Source: Kitagawia praeruptora (lineage: Eukaryota > Streptophyta > Magnoliopsida > Apiales > Apiaceae). From it: a DNA stretch of 64,000 bases. Every line of letters begins with the position of its first letter. Within the stretch, counting starts at the first letter, position 1. Under the pieces are notes generated by a model, which saw only the letters and a list, made by a program, of their open reading frames with translations, did no database searches and was not told the origin of the DNA. Below are positions 34,361-50,459 of the stretch, in pieces. The stretch spans positions 158,807,501 to 158,871,500 of the forward strand of contig CM075354.1 in assembly GCA_037693485.1 (NCBI GenBank), written 5' to 3'. The position numbers were made by a program, and so were the translations under genes.

Positions 34361-37300
34361 GGTTTCTTTGTTTAAGAAGCCCACTGAATTGAGGCCACCG
34401 CCTTTGGCAGTATCTTTATGGACTCAAGGCCCAACTATTTTCCCCGGATCGTGACGATTGAACTATTGACCCGAATTTATCGGAGTCAACGCCCATCTTA
34501 AATCACGGAGATAAACAGTTAATCAAAGGGCAGTCCTGAGATGTAAAAAGGGGGGGGCGAGATCCTTTGGTAATGGGCGGGATCTGTCTTTTATTGAACA
34601 AGATCTAGCCCTTTTATAATAACATGATCTGGACATGAGTCCATTACATTGCTCCGTCAAAGTAGGGCGAGATCCCATTCAGGGGGCGAGGCCTCATCCG
34701 ATATGATCACGACTCCTCCGAACTTTTATTTATAGTTTTATCTGAGTTAAGCCCAACAGACATACCCCTATTACAATTTCGGGTCATTCCCTTTCAAACC
34801 CATCTAGAGGGCGACGCCTTTCAGAAAGGGCGAGGTCATATTTCGGGCATAACAACTACCCCCCAGTTTCTTGCAATAATTATTTATAAAAGAAACTATT
34901 CCTTCCAAGAGAGATTTTTTTTAAAGGCGAGTTTCTTCCTAATCTCAAACTGGATTGATATTTCCTCGAAAAAGTGAAAAAACTTTTTCCCGCCAAAAAA
35001 GTCGCGCCTCTACAATTTTCCAGATGCCACGTGTCCCTTCCTCACTCCTATATAAACCCCATCATTCTACTCATTTTCCTATCATTTTCAAAAACCATCA
35101 CGAAGTGCTGTCGAAAGTTTCTCTTCCAGAGAAGGCGAGGTCTTTAATTTCGGTGGACGAGAACTCCTTTTTCACAGGCGAACCCAACCAACTTTGTGGG
35201 CGACCTCTTCTTTCCACAAGGTATTACTTCTTCCTTTTGCATTTTATTGTTGCTTTATTTTTCCTGTTATTGAATTATATATATCTTTTAGAATAGATGT
35301 ACCTTAGTCTCTTAGGGCGAGAGTGTTTCTTTTAGGACCGTCTTCGATTCTGAGGGCGAGGACTTTATCCTTGACTTTATCTTTTCTATTAAAACTTTTA
35401 ACTCAGTCCTCGCCCTCTCTGCAGATGTCGAGAGAGAACTCACCATCGAACGTTGATGTAACATCCTCGCCCTCTTCCTCCAACTCTCGCCATGAGGATG
35501 AAATCAAAAACTATATGGATTCTGGATGGTTAAGGGCTCATAAAAGATCTAAAAATACCTTCGAGATCGACACTCATCCAGAGAAAATCCTCTCCCTTTC
35601 CGATAGCCTTCAAATCATTGATGATGCTGAGGACTTGGCTAGTATTTATCATGCTCAAAACCTAGGAGATAACAATGAAAATGAAGATGACTTACATGAC
35701 CTTTTCGTTGGTATAGACCCACAAGAACCTGGTCCATCTCGACTAGGCAGGGGGCGAGGCAAAGATCTCGCCAGATACAAGAGAATGTTAGAGGGTCTCT
35801 CAAATTCTCCTAACTCTGATGAAGAACATGAGATCGAGAACCCTGGCGAGGACGAGAATTTTGATGAGGATATCGATAATGTAGATGATGAAGTTGAAGA
35901 AGGAGAAGAAGCGTTATCTGTTTCGCCCATTAGATATGCGATGGAGCTCCCATCCCCTCCAAATAATCCATATAGGCAACCAGTCCGCCCTTGTGATGTA
36001 GACTTAGATTTTGAAGAAGATGTCCCTGAACCTGACAGAACGAGACATAGGTTTGAACATAATGTCATATCTTGTGTTGGCCTCGCCTCTACGATTTCTT
36101 CCGAAGAAATCATGTTCCTCATTGAATATTATAATCTAGAAGGGAAATGGTTAAGACCTCGATCATTCATGAGGATGCATTCTTTCGATATTGCTGGGCT
36201 TCCTACTCCGAGAATGGTCCTCACCAAAAATTTAATAGAACTAGGATTTGGATCACCCATGCATTAATTTGTCCATCAAATCATTACCTACTATAACATC
36301 GTCCCTGTTCAACTGTCGCCAAACAGCTACAGGGCAGCAATCGGATTGTATATAATGTATAGAAAACGAGGTTATGACGCCCCAAGCATGCAGGAACTAA
36401 GTCATTTCTTATCCCTTAGACGGTGCGGGAATGACATAGGTTTTTACTACCTCGCCTTCTGGGCCAGCCACAACAAGAAGGGATTCTTGACTGGGAATCC
36501 CAGTAATATGAAGATCTGGAAGGAAGAATTTTTTTACTTCTTCGACATTCCAAGAATAAGAACTCAATTTAACATTAACCCATGTAAGTTTCTCGCCTCC
36601 CTTTCTTATCAATCTCGCCTTCACAGTATTTATTTATTTTTTACCTTATAATTCCCTGATCTCTCTCATAGACAAACCATCACAAACAAAACTTGTGGGC
36701 GAGGCAGCCGCCAGGGCTAAGGTTATTTCTGAGTTACCCAAGTCAGAGAAGGACCTAGATATTCTTGTCACCCCCGAGAACCTCCGCGAATACGGTTTTT
36801 ATAACGAAGGTTACGGCCAAATTCCGTATGTGAAATTTAAGAGAGGGTCGAAAAAAGCTACTCGTAAGAAACAAACTGAAATACTAACTGGTAAAGGTAA
36901 TTTACCCTTTTAAACAAATATCGCCCTTTACCCTCTATTTTTATATCTCGCCTGTTGAAATTATCTGTAATACTTGTCTTAACGTGCCTTCTCATATGTC
37001 TTTCAGGTCAAATGGCGAGACTTCCATTCGGGCGAAACCCCTTTGCTGAACCTGCCCCTTTTGTTGCGGTCAGTCAATCTCGCCCAACTCCTTCAACTGC
37101 CAATGAATCTCGCCCCCCTCCACCTCCACCTAATGCGAATGACAAAGCGAGCAAGAAGCGTGATTTAATAGAAGCTTAAAAAATCTTGCAAAGCAAAAAA
37201 ACACAAACCCAACACAGAGGAGGCATCGCCGTCTGACTCAGCTATTTCAACTTTTGGCTCAGTTGCTGCGGAAAATTTTTCTGAACATGAAGTGAAGCTC

Positions 37301-37975
37301 CTAAAGAACCGCACTGATGAAGAAGATGAATTTAGCTTTAAAGCTGGACTTGGTGATGCTTTTTATCACGGGCTGAAGATCCTCGCCAGAAAGAACGCCA
37401 TCATCAAAGATCAAGAGAGAACCCTTAAAAAATACAAGGGCGAGACCTCTACGTTTAACTCCAAACTCAATGAAGCCCAGAGAAAGTACGAGAATGAGGT
37501 AAGGGCGAGGAAGGATGTTTGCACTAATTCACGCAAGCGTACGTGGTCACAAGTAATATAGAATAAAGTTTAGTTCGTTCCCACAGAGATCTGGTTTAGG
37601 TTTCAATTCAGTTAATGCACCTATGCAACAATGTATGGTTTTTATTCACAGCTAAGACAATTAACAAATCTAGGTTTTGATTAACTAAAACTAACTAAAA
37701 AGCAATTTAACAATCTAAGAATTAATTAACTAATGAGAATTGAAATCGAATTACTTCTACAAGAGTAAACATGGGATCCTAACTTCATTAAATACTTCGC
37801 TTAGATCTGACGCCTTTAATCACTATATGCAATGGTTATGATATCTGATCGGACAACACGAAACAAGTATACGCTACTTCTCAGTATACGAATACCAAAC
37901 TAAACATACATCCACAAAAGAGATAGAAGATGAATAGACACCAATTATGCTTAGACCCTATATTTCTATAGAATT
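34361..37975. repeat. Duplicated block, copy 2
   Basis: Starts inside the E2 LTR (GGTTTCTTTGTTTAAGAAG) and runs through the extra ORF into the full left LTR of element C. It lacks the LTR TATA region left of 30209. Confidence 0.9.
35425..37515 (+). pseudogene. Extra ORF of element E2, copy 2
   Basis: Same exons, promoter motifs and first in-frame TAA as copy 1, shifted by 4149-4150 bp. It differs by one extra A in the run near 37200, a frameshift in the last exon, so the coiled-coil part opens again only at 37292. It is cut at 37515 by the left LTR of element C. Confidence 0.75.
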
Positions 37976-39026
37976 TGAAAACATAACGGTTGAAGCATAA
38001 GTTATCCATATTGATCACATAAGGCAGCATAATATCTCTATTTACGCTACAAATCATGATGTTAAAACATCAACCTATCCTATGCTAGCAAGGCAAGTTC
38101 TAAATCTCAAGATCCACTCTCGTTTCGTAAGAGATTAACAAATTAGATGTTAGCTACGCATCTAAATTCATAAAGCACAACCATATGAGGATATCAAATA
38201 TACATCACACACAGATCTTTAAAGCATCAAGATACTAAAGCTCCATAAATAAATCCGTTAGAATCCCATGACAACGATTAGTTCATAATTGAACCTCTCG
38301 TCATCATGGGATCAAGTGAAACCATGATAATGAAACAAGATATAAATTCTATGTTATAATATGCTAACTAATGATATGATATGTAATGATCCAAATTACA
38401 TGGTAGGATGTGTTTATATAGGCCCTAGAAGTCTTGCCCAGCAAGAAAATACCAAAACAGAATTATAATTGAATTTCTGCAATTGGGTACAAAATACGTT
38501 TCCTAAACTGATTGTGTTTTACAGAAAATTTTGTAACTGCCTTTCCTTCATTATTTCTGGACCGTTCCAAATATGTTTTGACATCTGGACCACCTTATAA
38601 TGAAAGAGAATCTCGCTAGCTTCGCGTGGGCTGTAAGATCGTCCAAAACAGACTTGTAGAACTCAAGATATGGCCAGAATTCGAAACAAGGGCAAAATTG
38701 CGCGCGCAGCCTGCACCTGAGCTTCTGTCCGTCGTGTTGCCTGCGCCTGGGACATGCAGCCTGCGCCTAGGATTATAGAAAATCTCGTGGGCTTCGCGTG
38801 GACTGCTTACGGGCCTAAAACGGACTTCTAGAACTCCAGATATGGTCAAAACAGTGAAGCTCGCGCAAACTACCCGGAAAATCCGAATTTTAATCAATTT
38901 ATCCTCCAATTCTTAATTCTGCAAAACTCCACAAAAACACATTAAACTCACCACATACTTGAGGCCAATTAATCAATTTAAGACGATACGAAGCATTCCA
39001 AGTGGATATAAAATCCACTTATCACA
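37516..39026 (-). repeat. Left (3') LTR of element C
   Basis: 1511 bp, from TGTTTGCAC to CTTATCACA on the plus strand. By eye it differs from the right LTR by 18 substitutions and one 2-bp indel, roughly 1.2 percent. A segment (ATCTCG…TTCGCGTGG…GACTT…TAGAACTC…AGATATGG) occurs twice inside it (about 38608-38674 and 38781-38848). Confidence 0.9.
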
Positions 39027-39037
39027 CCCCCAAACTT
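39027..39037 (-). other. Polypurine tract of element C
   Basis: On the minus strand AAGTTTGGGGG directly precedes the LTR start TGTGATAAG. The same sequence recurs after the right LTR at 43345-43355, where it should not be. Confidence 0.75.
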
Positions 39038-40769
39038 AAACCGATGCTTGTCCTCAAGCATAAACAACATATCAATATATACAACTAACTATTACCACTT
39101 CCGTAGGTGATCACGGTTGCATTTGGCATATGCAACAAGCCCTTTAAACCCCTAAGTAGCACTAGTGGACGAGTAAGGTCTCGTGAGGGCTTATAGTGAA
39201 TGTACCCACAAAATCCATCTAACAATGCAACTAACAATGCAATGCATGAATGCAACTATATGAAAATGCAAAGATCCCCTTTAAACTCACCAAAACCAAC
39301 TAACAAGCAAACATCTCAAAGAATGCAAATAAATCCAAAATAGAACTTGACTAAGTCCCCGTACTCTAAAAATACATGACAGAAACGTGCGTGTGTGCGA
39401 TGCTCATCAGATATACTCCTAAAACTAGATCAAAATCATACTCATTCTTCGCCAAGATAGTCACAAGTTTATAAATAGAATAGACTGTAAACACTTCATA
39501 ATCTCGGAACACCTCCATCCTCATTCAAGTTAGACAGAAATTCATGCTTTATTAACAACAAACACTATATACAAAACAACAAACGTGCTTATTTGACCGT
39601 GCAATGAATGAGATCCCTAAAGGCTTATACAATAATACCCATGTAGCGAGCGTTAGGTCGGCAATCCCAAACCACAAGGGCTTTAGGTTACTAGGACTAA
39701 GTCCCCTCAGACTTAATTACTCGAGTATTAAAGAGCTCACTCGTGGCCAATTATACACAAAACAATTGACACTTTTGACTCTTTTTTTTTCTTCTTTTTT
39801 TTTCTTTTTTTTTTCCACACATGCAATCTGGAATGAGAATTCTCAATTCCAACCCTAGACTACTCATATTAATATGAGCCGGCTACTAGCCATTTGACAC
39901 CTAGCCATTATTGACAATTATTAACCACTAGCATGAAATCCCTGTTTCCCCCAAACTTAGACTTTAGTGATCCTACGCCATCAAGGGAATAACGAAAATT
40001 CTAAATATAATCAAGTGATTAAATCTCAAAACATCCAAACAAGCATGACCCTAACCTAGCTCAAAAGCACCCCAATGAGACTGTGTAAAAATTTTGTTCC
40101 TGAATCATGCAAGTCAATTTCATAAGAACTATAAATCAACCCTCTACTCATCATTACCACACTCAATTAGACATCAACCTACCAATCAGAATTATCTCGT
40201 CCTAAGGGATCATGAAATATACATGCTATGAAAATGCAACTATATGAACTCACATTGTATACAAAAATAAAATGTCCTATATGAAACAAGCATGCAATAA
40301 TACAAATAAAACATGAATGAACTACTACTACTATGCAAGATATGATTTCCTACATGAACATAATGACACACAAAATCACAACTAACTACATATACACTAC
40401 TTATCCCCCAAACCACCCCCAAACTTAAAAGATTCAATGTCCGCATTGAATGGAAGTAAATACAAGGGATAGTAGGAAACATACCTAAAAATACCGAAAC
40501 ACGTGGGTTGCCTCCCACGAAGCGCCTTTGTTTAAAGTCTTTAGCTAGACTACGTCCAAGCCTTCTTAAGGATGATAATAGTTGGCCTGGTCATCTCTTC
40601 GTGAGACTTCATCATCATCACGGCGGCACACTTTCTGCCCTTTCTCCTCGCTTGGCCTATTCGTCTAACAACTATGTCCTATTCCAATGCCTTCATAGGT
40701 TGACCCAAAATCTATCAATTTGTAGAACAATACACATTCGCGGGCTTCGCTTGAATATAATGGAGGAGG
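39038..40769. other. Non-coding interior of element C
   Basis: No ORF with a recognisable family. It contains GGTTGCCTCCCACGAAGCGC (40506-40525), wording I recall from interiors of non-autonomous Athila-like elements, and a T-rich tract at 39780-39814. Confidence 0.5.
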
Positions 40770-41684
40770 CTAAATGTAAACTGCTGAAGCCTTTGGTTCC
40801 TCAAAGAGAACTTCCTCCATTGGCTCTAATGCGCTACCTCCATCTTTAAACTCTGAGACAAGTAGAAGACCTGCATCTTTCCCATCATCATCAGCCTTTT
40901 GGTACGCACATACCAATTCTTGAAATTTGTGCAGCTCATCAGTGTCTGTCCCAAATAGTGCCCTTTCCAAATCATCCACTATACGAGCATGATCAAATTC
41001 CTCACATGGCTTGTGAACGCTCACCTCACCTTGGAATTTGTCTTCCTCAATTATGCATGCAGTACCTTGCTCCAAGTCACCGTTAATTTCTGGAATTATC
41101 TCTTGTATGAATTGCTGTTTCTCTTGTTCCAAGGCACTCACAGCTTGAGCAACTAGTGTCGCCAAAGATTTGGTAGACTCCTCGTTACTCTTCGTAAGCA
41201 TCCTAAGCTCCTCCATAGTAGGAGTAGGTTGCTGATGTTGAAACTCTTCATTACCAAAGATATATGACATATTTGGAAAATCTTGCTGGTACTCTTGAGG
41301 ATGGTATTGAAAATATGGTTGTTCCTCATAAGTGACATATGGATCAACTCCTTCGTAGTAACAATATTGTGAGGTCTCATGAATGCCCAAACATCGCTCA
41401 CATTGCTGAGGAATGGATGTCCCAGAATCAGCATAAGATTGTTGTTGCTGAAAACCCGGAGGTTGTGATTGCCACGGGGCATACTGCTGCTGAAAATTCT
41501 GGTGATTGTAAGGCTGTGCTTCATATTGCTGACCTTGAAATTGTTGATAAAGTTGCTGAGGTTGTTGAATACCACCTTGGTTGCTCCAGCACTGATTCGT
41601 CTCATGTGCGCCCGCACATAGCTCACAAACACTAACCACCTGCTGACCTCCATAGTAAGTTAGAAAATCCATCTTCAAAGCCAA
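40770..41684 (-). CDS. Gag-like ORF of element C (C-terminal part)
   Basis: 304 residues, starting about 130 bp after the primer site. Two Cys/His clusters, CELCAGAHETNQC and CERCLGIHETSQYC, are the short zinc-binding motif seen in Athila-type gag. Between and after them is a Gln-rich stretch with many aromatic residues, then a coiled and acidic C-terminus. The usual large N-terminal gag domain is missing, so the protein might bind element RNA in trans but would not form particles alone. The frame is fully open. Confidence 0.65.
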   Translation of the reverse strand: MALKMDFLTYYGGQQVVSVCELCAGAHETNQCWSNQGGIQQPQQLYQQFQGQQYEAQPYNHQNFQQQYAPWQSQPPGFQQQQSYADSGTSIPQQCERCLGIHETSQYCYYEGVDPYVTYEEQPYFQYHPQEYQQDFPNMSYIFGNEEFQHQQPTPTMEELRMLTKSNEESTKSLATLVAQAVSALEQEKQQFIQEIIPEINGDLEQGTACIIEEDKFQGEVSVHKPCEEFDHARIVDDLERALFGTDTDELHKFQELVCAYQKADDDGKDAGLLLVSEFKDGGSALEPMEEVLFEEPKASAVYI

Positions 41685-41811
41685 CGCTCTCTAACAAGTA
41701 CTTGAAACACCAACAAACTACACAAGAATAGATGAGAAAAACAATCCGAGTCAGTGAACTCTAACGACCACTGATGACAAGCACATAATCCAAAAATAAA
41801 ACACCGATGAT

Positions 41812-41829
41812 TCCCCGGCAGCGGCGCCA
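41812..41829 (-). other. Primer binding site of element C (tRNA-Asp type)
   Basis: The minus strand reads TGGCGCCGCTGCCGGGGA, the well-known Athila/Tat primer site complementary to tRNA-Asp, 6 nt from the LTR end. Confidence 0.9.
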
Positions 41830-41835
41830 AAAACT

Positions 41836-43344
41836 TGTTTGCACTAATTCACGCAAGCGTACGTGGTTACAAGTAATATAGAATAAAGTTGAGTTCGTTC
41901 CCACAGAGATCTGGTTTAGGTTTCAATTCAGTTAATGCACCTATGCAACAATGTATGGTTTTTATTCACTGCTAAGACAATTAACAAATCTAGGTTTTGA
42001 TTAACTAAAACTAACTAAAAAGCAATTTAACAATCTAAGAATTAATTAACTAATGAGAATTGAAATCGAATTACTTCTACAAGAGTAAACATGGGATCCT
42101 AACTTCATTAAATACTTCGCTTAGATCTGACGCCTTTAATCACTATATGCAATGGTTATGATATCTGATCGGACAACACGAAACAAGTATACGCTACTTC
42201 TCAGTATACGAATACCAAACTAAACATACATCCACAAAAGAGATAGAAGATGAATAGACACCAATTATGCTTAGACCCTATATTTCTATAGAATTTGAAA
42301 ACATTACGGTTGAAGCATAAGTTATCCATATTGATCACATAAGGCAGCATAATATCTCTATTTACGCTACAAATCATGATGTTAAAACATCAACCTATCC
42401 TATGCTAGCATGGCAAGTTCTAAATCTCAAGATCCACTCTCGTTTCGCAAGAGATTAACAAATTAGATGCTAGCTACGCATCTAAATTCATAAAGCACAA
42501 CCATATGAGGATATCAAATATACATCACACACAGATCTTTAAAGCATCAAGATACTAAAGCTCCATAAATAAATCCGTTAGAATCCCATGACAACGATTA
42601 GTTCATAATTGAACCTCTCGTCATCATGGGATCAAGTGAAACCATGATAATGAAACAAGATATAAATTCTATGTTATAATATGCTAACTAATGATATGAT
42701 ATGTAATGATCCAAATTACATGGTAGGATGTGTTTATATAGGCCCTAGAAGTCTTGCCCAGCAAGAAAATACCAAAACAGAATTATAATTGAATTTCTGC
42801 AATTGGGTACAAAATACGTTTCCTAAACTGATTGTGTTTTACAGAAAATTTCGTAACTGCCTTTCCTTCATTATTTCTGGACCGTTCCAAATATGTTTTG
42901 ACATCTGGACCACCTTAGAATGAAAGAGAATCTCGCTAGCTTCGCGTGGGCTGTAAGATCGTCCAAAACAGACTTGTAGAACTCAAGATATGGCCAGAAT
43001 TCGAAACAAGGGCAAAATTGCGCAAGCAGCCTGCGCCTGAGCTTCTGTCCGTCGTGCTGCCTGCACCTGGGACATGCAGCCTGCGCCTAGGATTATAGAA
43101 AATCTCGTGGGCTTCGCGTGGACTGCACGGGCCTAAAACGGACTTCTAGAACTCCAGATATGGCCAAAACAGTGAAGATCGCGCAAACTACCCGGAAAAT
43201 CCGAATTTTAATCAATTTATCCTCCAATTCTTAATTCTGCAAAAATCCACAAAAACACATTAAACTCACCACATACTTGAGGCCAATTAATCAATTTAAG
43301 CCGATACGAAGCATTCCAAGTGGATATAAAATCCACTTATCACA
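41836..43344 (-). repeat. Right (5') LTR of element C
   Basis: 1509 bp with the same termini as the left LTR. At its outer edge (43345-43366) it continues with 22-23 bp of the element's own polypurine end, before switching to integrase sequence. Confidence 0.9.
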
Positions 43345-48050
<4,706 letters not shown>

Positions 48051-48051
48051 T

Positions 48052-48191
48052 ATAATAGAGTTAATTGATATTTTAACTTAGAATAATAAAATGAAATTAT
48101 CGATTATACTTTTCAGTCGGCATAATAGAGTTAATTGTTGTTTTAACTTAGAATAATAAAATGATATTATCGATTATACTTTTCAGTCGGC
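48052..48191. repeat. 70-bp tandem duplication
   Basis: Two copies of exactly 70 bp (starting ATAATAGAGTTAATTG, ending TTTTCAGTCGGC), differing at a few positions, directly right of the microsatellite. Confidence 0.9.
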
Positions 48192-48193
48192 AC

Positions 48194-49494
48194 GCGTGGT
48201 TGTCACAACTGAGTCATCCGGGTATGATGTTAATGCCTAGAAACTTATATATGGCGCGAAACATGTCACTCTTCAATACAATTACAAAAACAAAAATGTT
48301 GGACAATTATTTGGAAATGTTTCCATGGTTAATTAGATTAAAGAACCATATGAACCTGCTGAATGTGTTTCGGTAATGACAGATGAAAACTATTTTATCG
48401 AGATACAAGATCAAGATCACCTTTTACGAGCCCTTCCCGAAAAATCTTTAATTTCATTTGAGAATCCAATAGAAGGAGCTCTTGAGGGAAGATTTTCAAA
48501 TACTCTCTCGTGTAACCTGGTAATACACTATCTTGTTTTCTGATATTTGTCATGTGATTTTTAAATTGTACAAGTCAATTTCTTTATTCTGATGAGCCTG
48601 TTTGGCTAGATCCACTTAAAGCCAAAAGCTCCTTTAAGGAGTTTTTGGTGTGTTTGTGTAACGTGGCTTTAAGCCGGCTTTAAGTTAAAAAACTGCTTTA
48701 AGTCAGAAGTTACATTTAGGTACTTTTGACTTTTGACTTATGACTTATGGAGTTTTTTTTTTTTTTTTCACAATTCTTGTAAAGCTTAAATATCATGAAT
48801 TTAAATTTTTTTTAAGTCAAATATCACTTTAAGTCAAAATTATTAAATTCCCATTTAACTTTAAGTAAAATTACCCAAACACATTCATTCAACTTAAAGT
48901 AAACAACTTTACTAGCAATCCCAAACATCCTCAATGTTATTTTTGTAGGGTGATGAGATGAATGAAGAACATAAATTGCATACCCTGCACCTTGTTGACA
49001 TGGACTATGTGAGTAAATCTGGGCTCGCACATCCTTTCCTTGTTACATGGGCGAAATTGCAAAAGCATGAAATAGTTCGGAAGTATAACCTTCGTACCAT
49101 GAGTTTGAGAGCTGCTGTAAAGAAACTCACTGACTTTCGTGACATGAAATACTCCATTTACTTTTTTTTATAGGTCATTCTAGAAAAATTCATTTGTTTG
49201 GAATTATAATTTCTTGCTATGTACGCATTTGTGTATGTAGAATTTTCCACCTGGCACCAGCAGATCTGAGAAGAGAAGAAAAGAAAAAGATTTCAAAAAG
49301 AACCAGAAAAAAATGAGACAAACTATCAAATTGCCTTATGTGGCAAGTACATGGGCACCATGGACATGCTTATCCAAGCGGAGTTCAATGTAGAACAAGA
49401 AATGGTTACAGTCGAGCTTCAAGTTCGATCGAATGCACAAATTGGATGTGCATTTATCCATGATACAGTAGCAAAATTGGATGGAGTAGCTTAG
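48194..49494 (+). pseudogene. Fragments of an unrecognised spliced gene
   Basis: A first piece (about 48250-48520) reads HVTLQYNYKNKNVGQLFGNV, a stop, then ECVSVMTDENYFIEIQDQDH and ends at a GT donor. It joins in phase to an exon starting at 48950 (GDEMNEEHKLHTLHLVDMDY) that stops at 49171-49173. A third piece (about 49315-49494) reads IALCGKYMGTMDMLIQAEF and ends at TAG after an A-run frameshift. I do not recognise the family. Repeated beta-strand-like spacing is loosely reminiscent of the DUF6598-like locus at 20 kb, but this is weak. A MITE lies in its intron. Confidence 0.4.
48594..48932. mobile_element. hAT-like MITE (tentative)
   Basis: Starts GAGCCTGTTTGGCTAG and ends CTAGCAATCCCAAACATCCTC, imperfect inverted ends of the GxGCCTGTTTGG type. 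The interior has mirrored ACTTAAAG/CTTTAAGT words. No clear 8-bp target duplication was found. Confidence 0.4.
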
Positions 49495-49555
49495 ATTAAT
49501 TAAGATATTTCGCGGCTTGTAAGTCCAATTCCTTCGGCAACTATAAATCTTTCTA

Positions 49556-49859
49556 CTCCCTCTGTAACTCACTGGGTTTCGGCACGGAGACCAAAAAAAT
49601 GTATGTATGAAAAATGAGTAAAGTTAGATGAAAAGTGAATAAAATGGTGAGACCTATCAATAGTTAATAATAAATTTGAGATAGTGAAGAAAAGTAGTGG
49701 GTGTAATAGTGTTTTATATTATAGATTTGAGATAGTGGAGAAAAGTTAGTGGGTGTAATAGTGTTTTTTATTATTAAAACTTTACTATTTTTGGAATGGG
49801 TAGAAATGATAGAACACCCCAAATTAGTAAGTGGGTAGAAATGAGTGGGACAGAGGGAG
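49556..49859. mobile_element. Stowaway MITE, second copy
   Basis: Inverted ends CTCCCTCTGTAACTCA and TGAGTGGGACAGAGGGAG, flanked by TA on both sides (49554-49555, 49860-49861). The interior GTAGTGGGTGTAATAGTG is shared with the copy at 28213, from which it has diverged strongly. Confidence 0.9.
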
Positions 49860-49861
49860 TA

Positions 49862-50459
49862 AACAATTAGGCTATTCAAGAATTGAATTTGATTATCAAC
49901 TAATGCTATCCTGTAGCCTTACTCTTTCCAGTTTAATAACCGGTCTCTAGTTCTCTATTAGTAGTAGTTTGTTGACAATGGAAAGACAACGGAAGTTATT
50001 CTTCATTGGCATTCATTCTCTTTGTTGCTGTGAAAATATTTTCTGTCATACAACTCACTGTGGTGTGCATTTTTACTCTTGCTTGTGTGAACACCTTAGT
50101 TTGTTGGGCACTAGTAATTTTTGTATCTTAACTATCAGAATTTTAAGGATCAAGTTGTGACCAACTTATGCTTTGTTCTCCCGTTTTTGAGGATGTCTCT
50201 GTGTTGAGAAGCTCTGCAGCAGAAATGAACGAATGTCTATTCAAATTTCAGTTGCACGCGTGTCTTTTCATATTGCTATGGATTACGAAACACCGTGATT
50301 CAGCAAAAAAAATGCTGCATTAATTTAAGAGGAAAAACTAGAACACACTGATGAATGTAAATATTTCAAGAAAACATATTAAACCTGCAGAATAGGTCTT
50401 AGCGAAGATGCTTCAGCTCCCTGTGTTTCCACCAAGTCATACTAATCAGTTGTCCAAAC
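49862..50459. other. Intergenic; right part probably 3' UTR of the PLAC8 gene
   Basis: No gene-like frame. The last 150-300 bp lie directly downstream of the minus-strand PLAC8 gene stop and are the likely 3' UTR. Confidence 0.4.

Larger units (their letters stand above)
37516..43344 (-). mobile_element. Element C: non-autonomous Athila-like LTR retrotransposon
   Basis: Two LTRs of about 1.51 kb flank a 2.8-kb interior with a tRNA-Asp-type primer site on the right and a polypurine tract on the left, so the element reads on the minus strand. The only coding is a C-terminal gag-like ORF; no protease, RT or integrase is present. It lies in the last exon of the E2 extra ORF on its left. No target duplication is seen: the right side continues into another copy of the element's own 3' interior end, so the right flank is not the original target. 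Confidence 0.8.

Noticed and set aside
40240..40518. Minus-strand hydrophobic ORF in the interior of element C
   Set aside because: Low-complexity composition, no recognisable domain, and no conservation argument.
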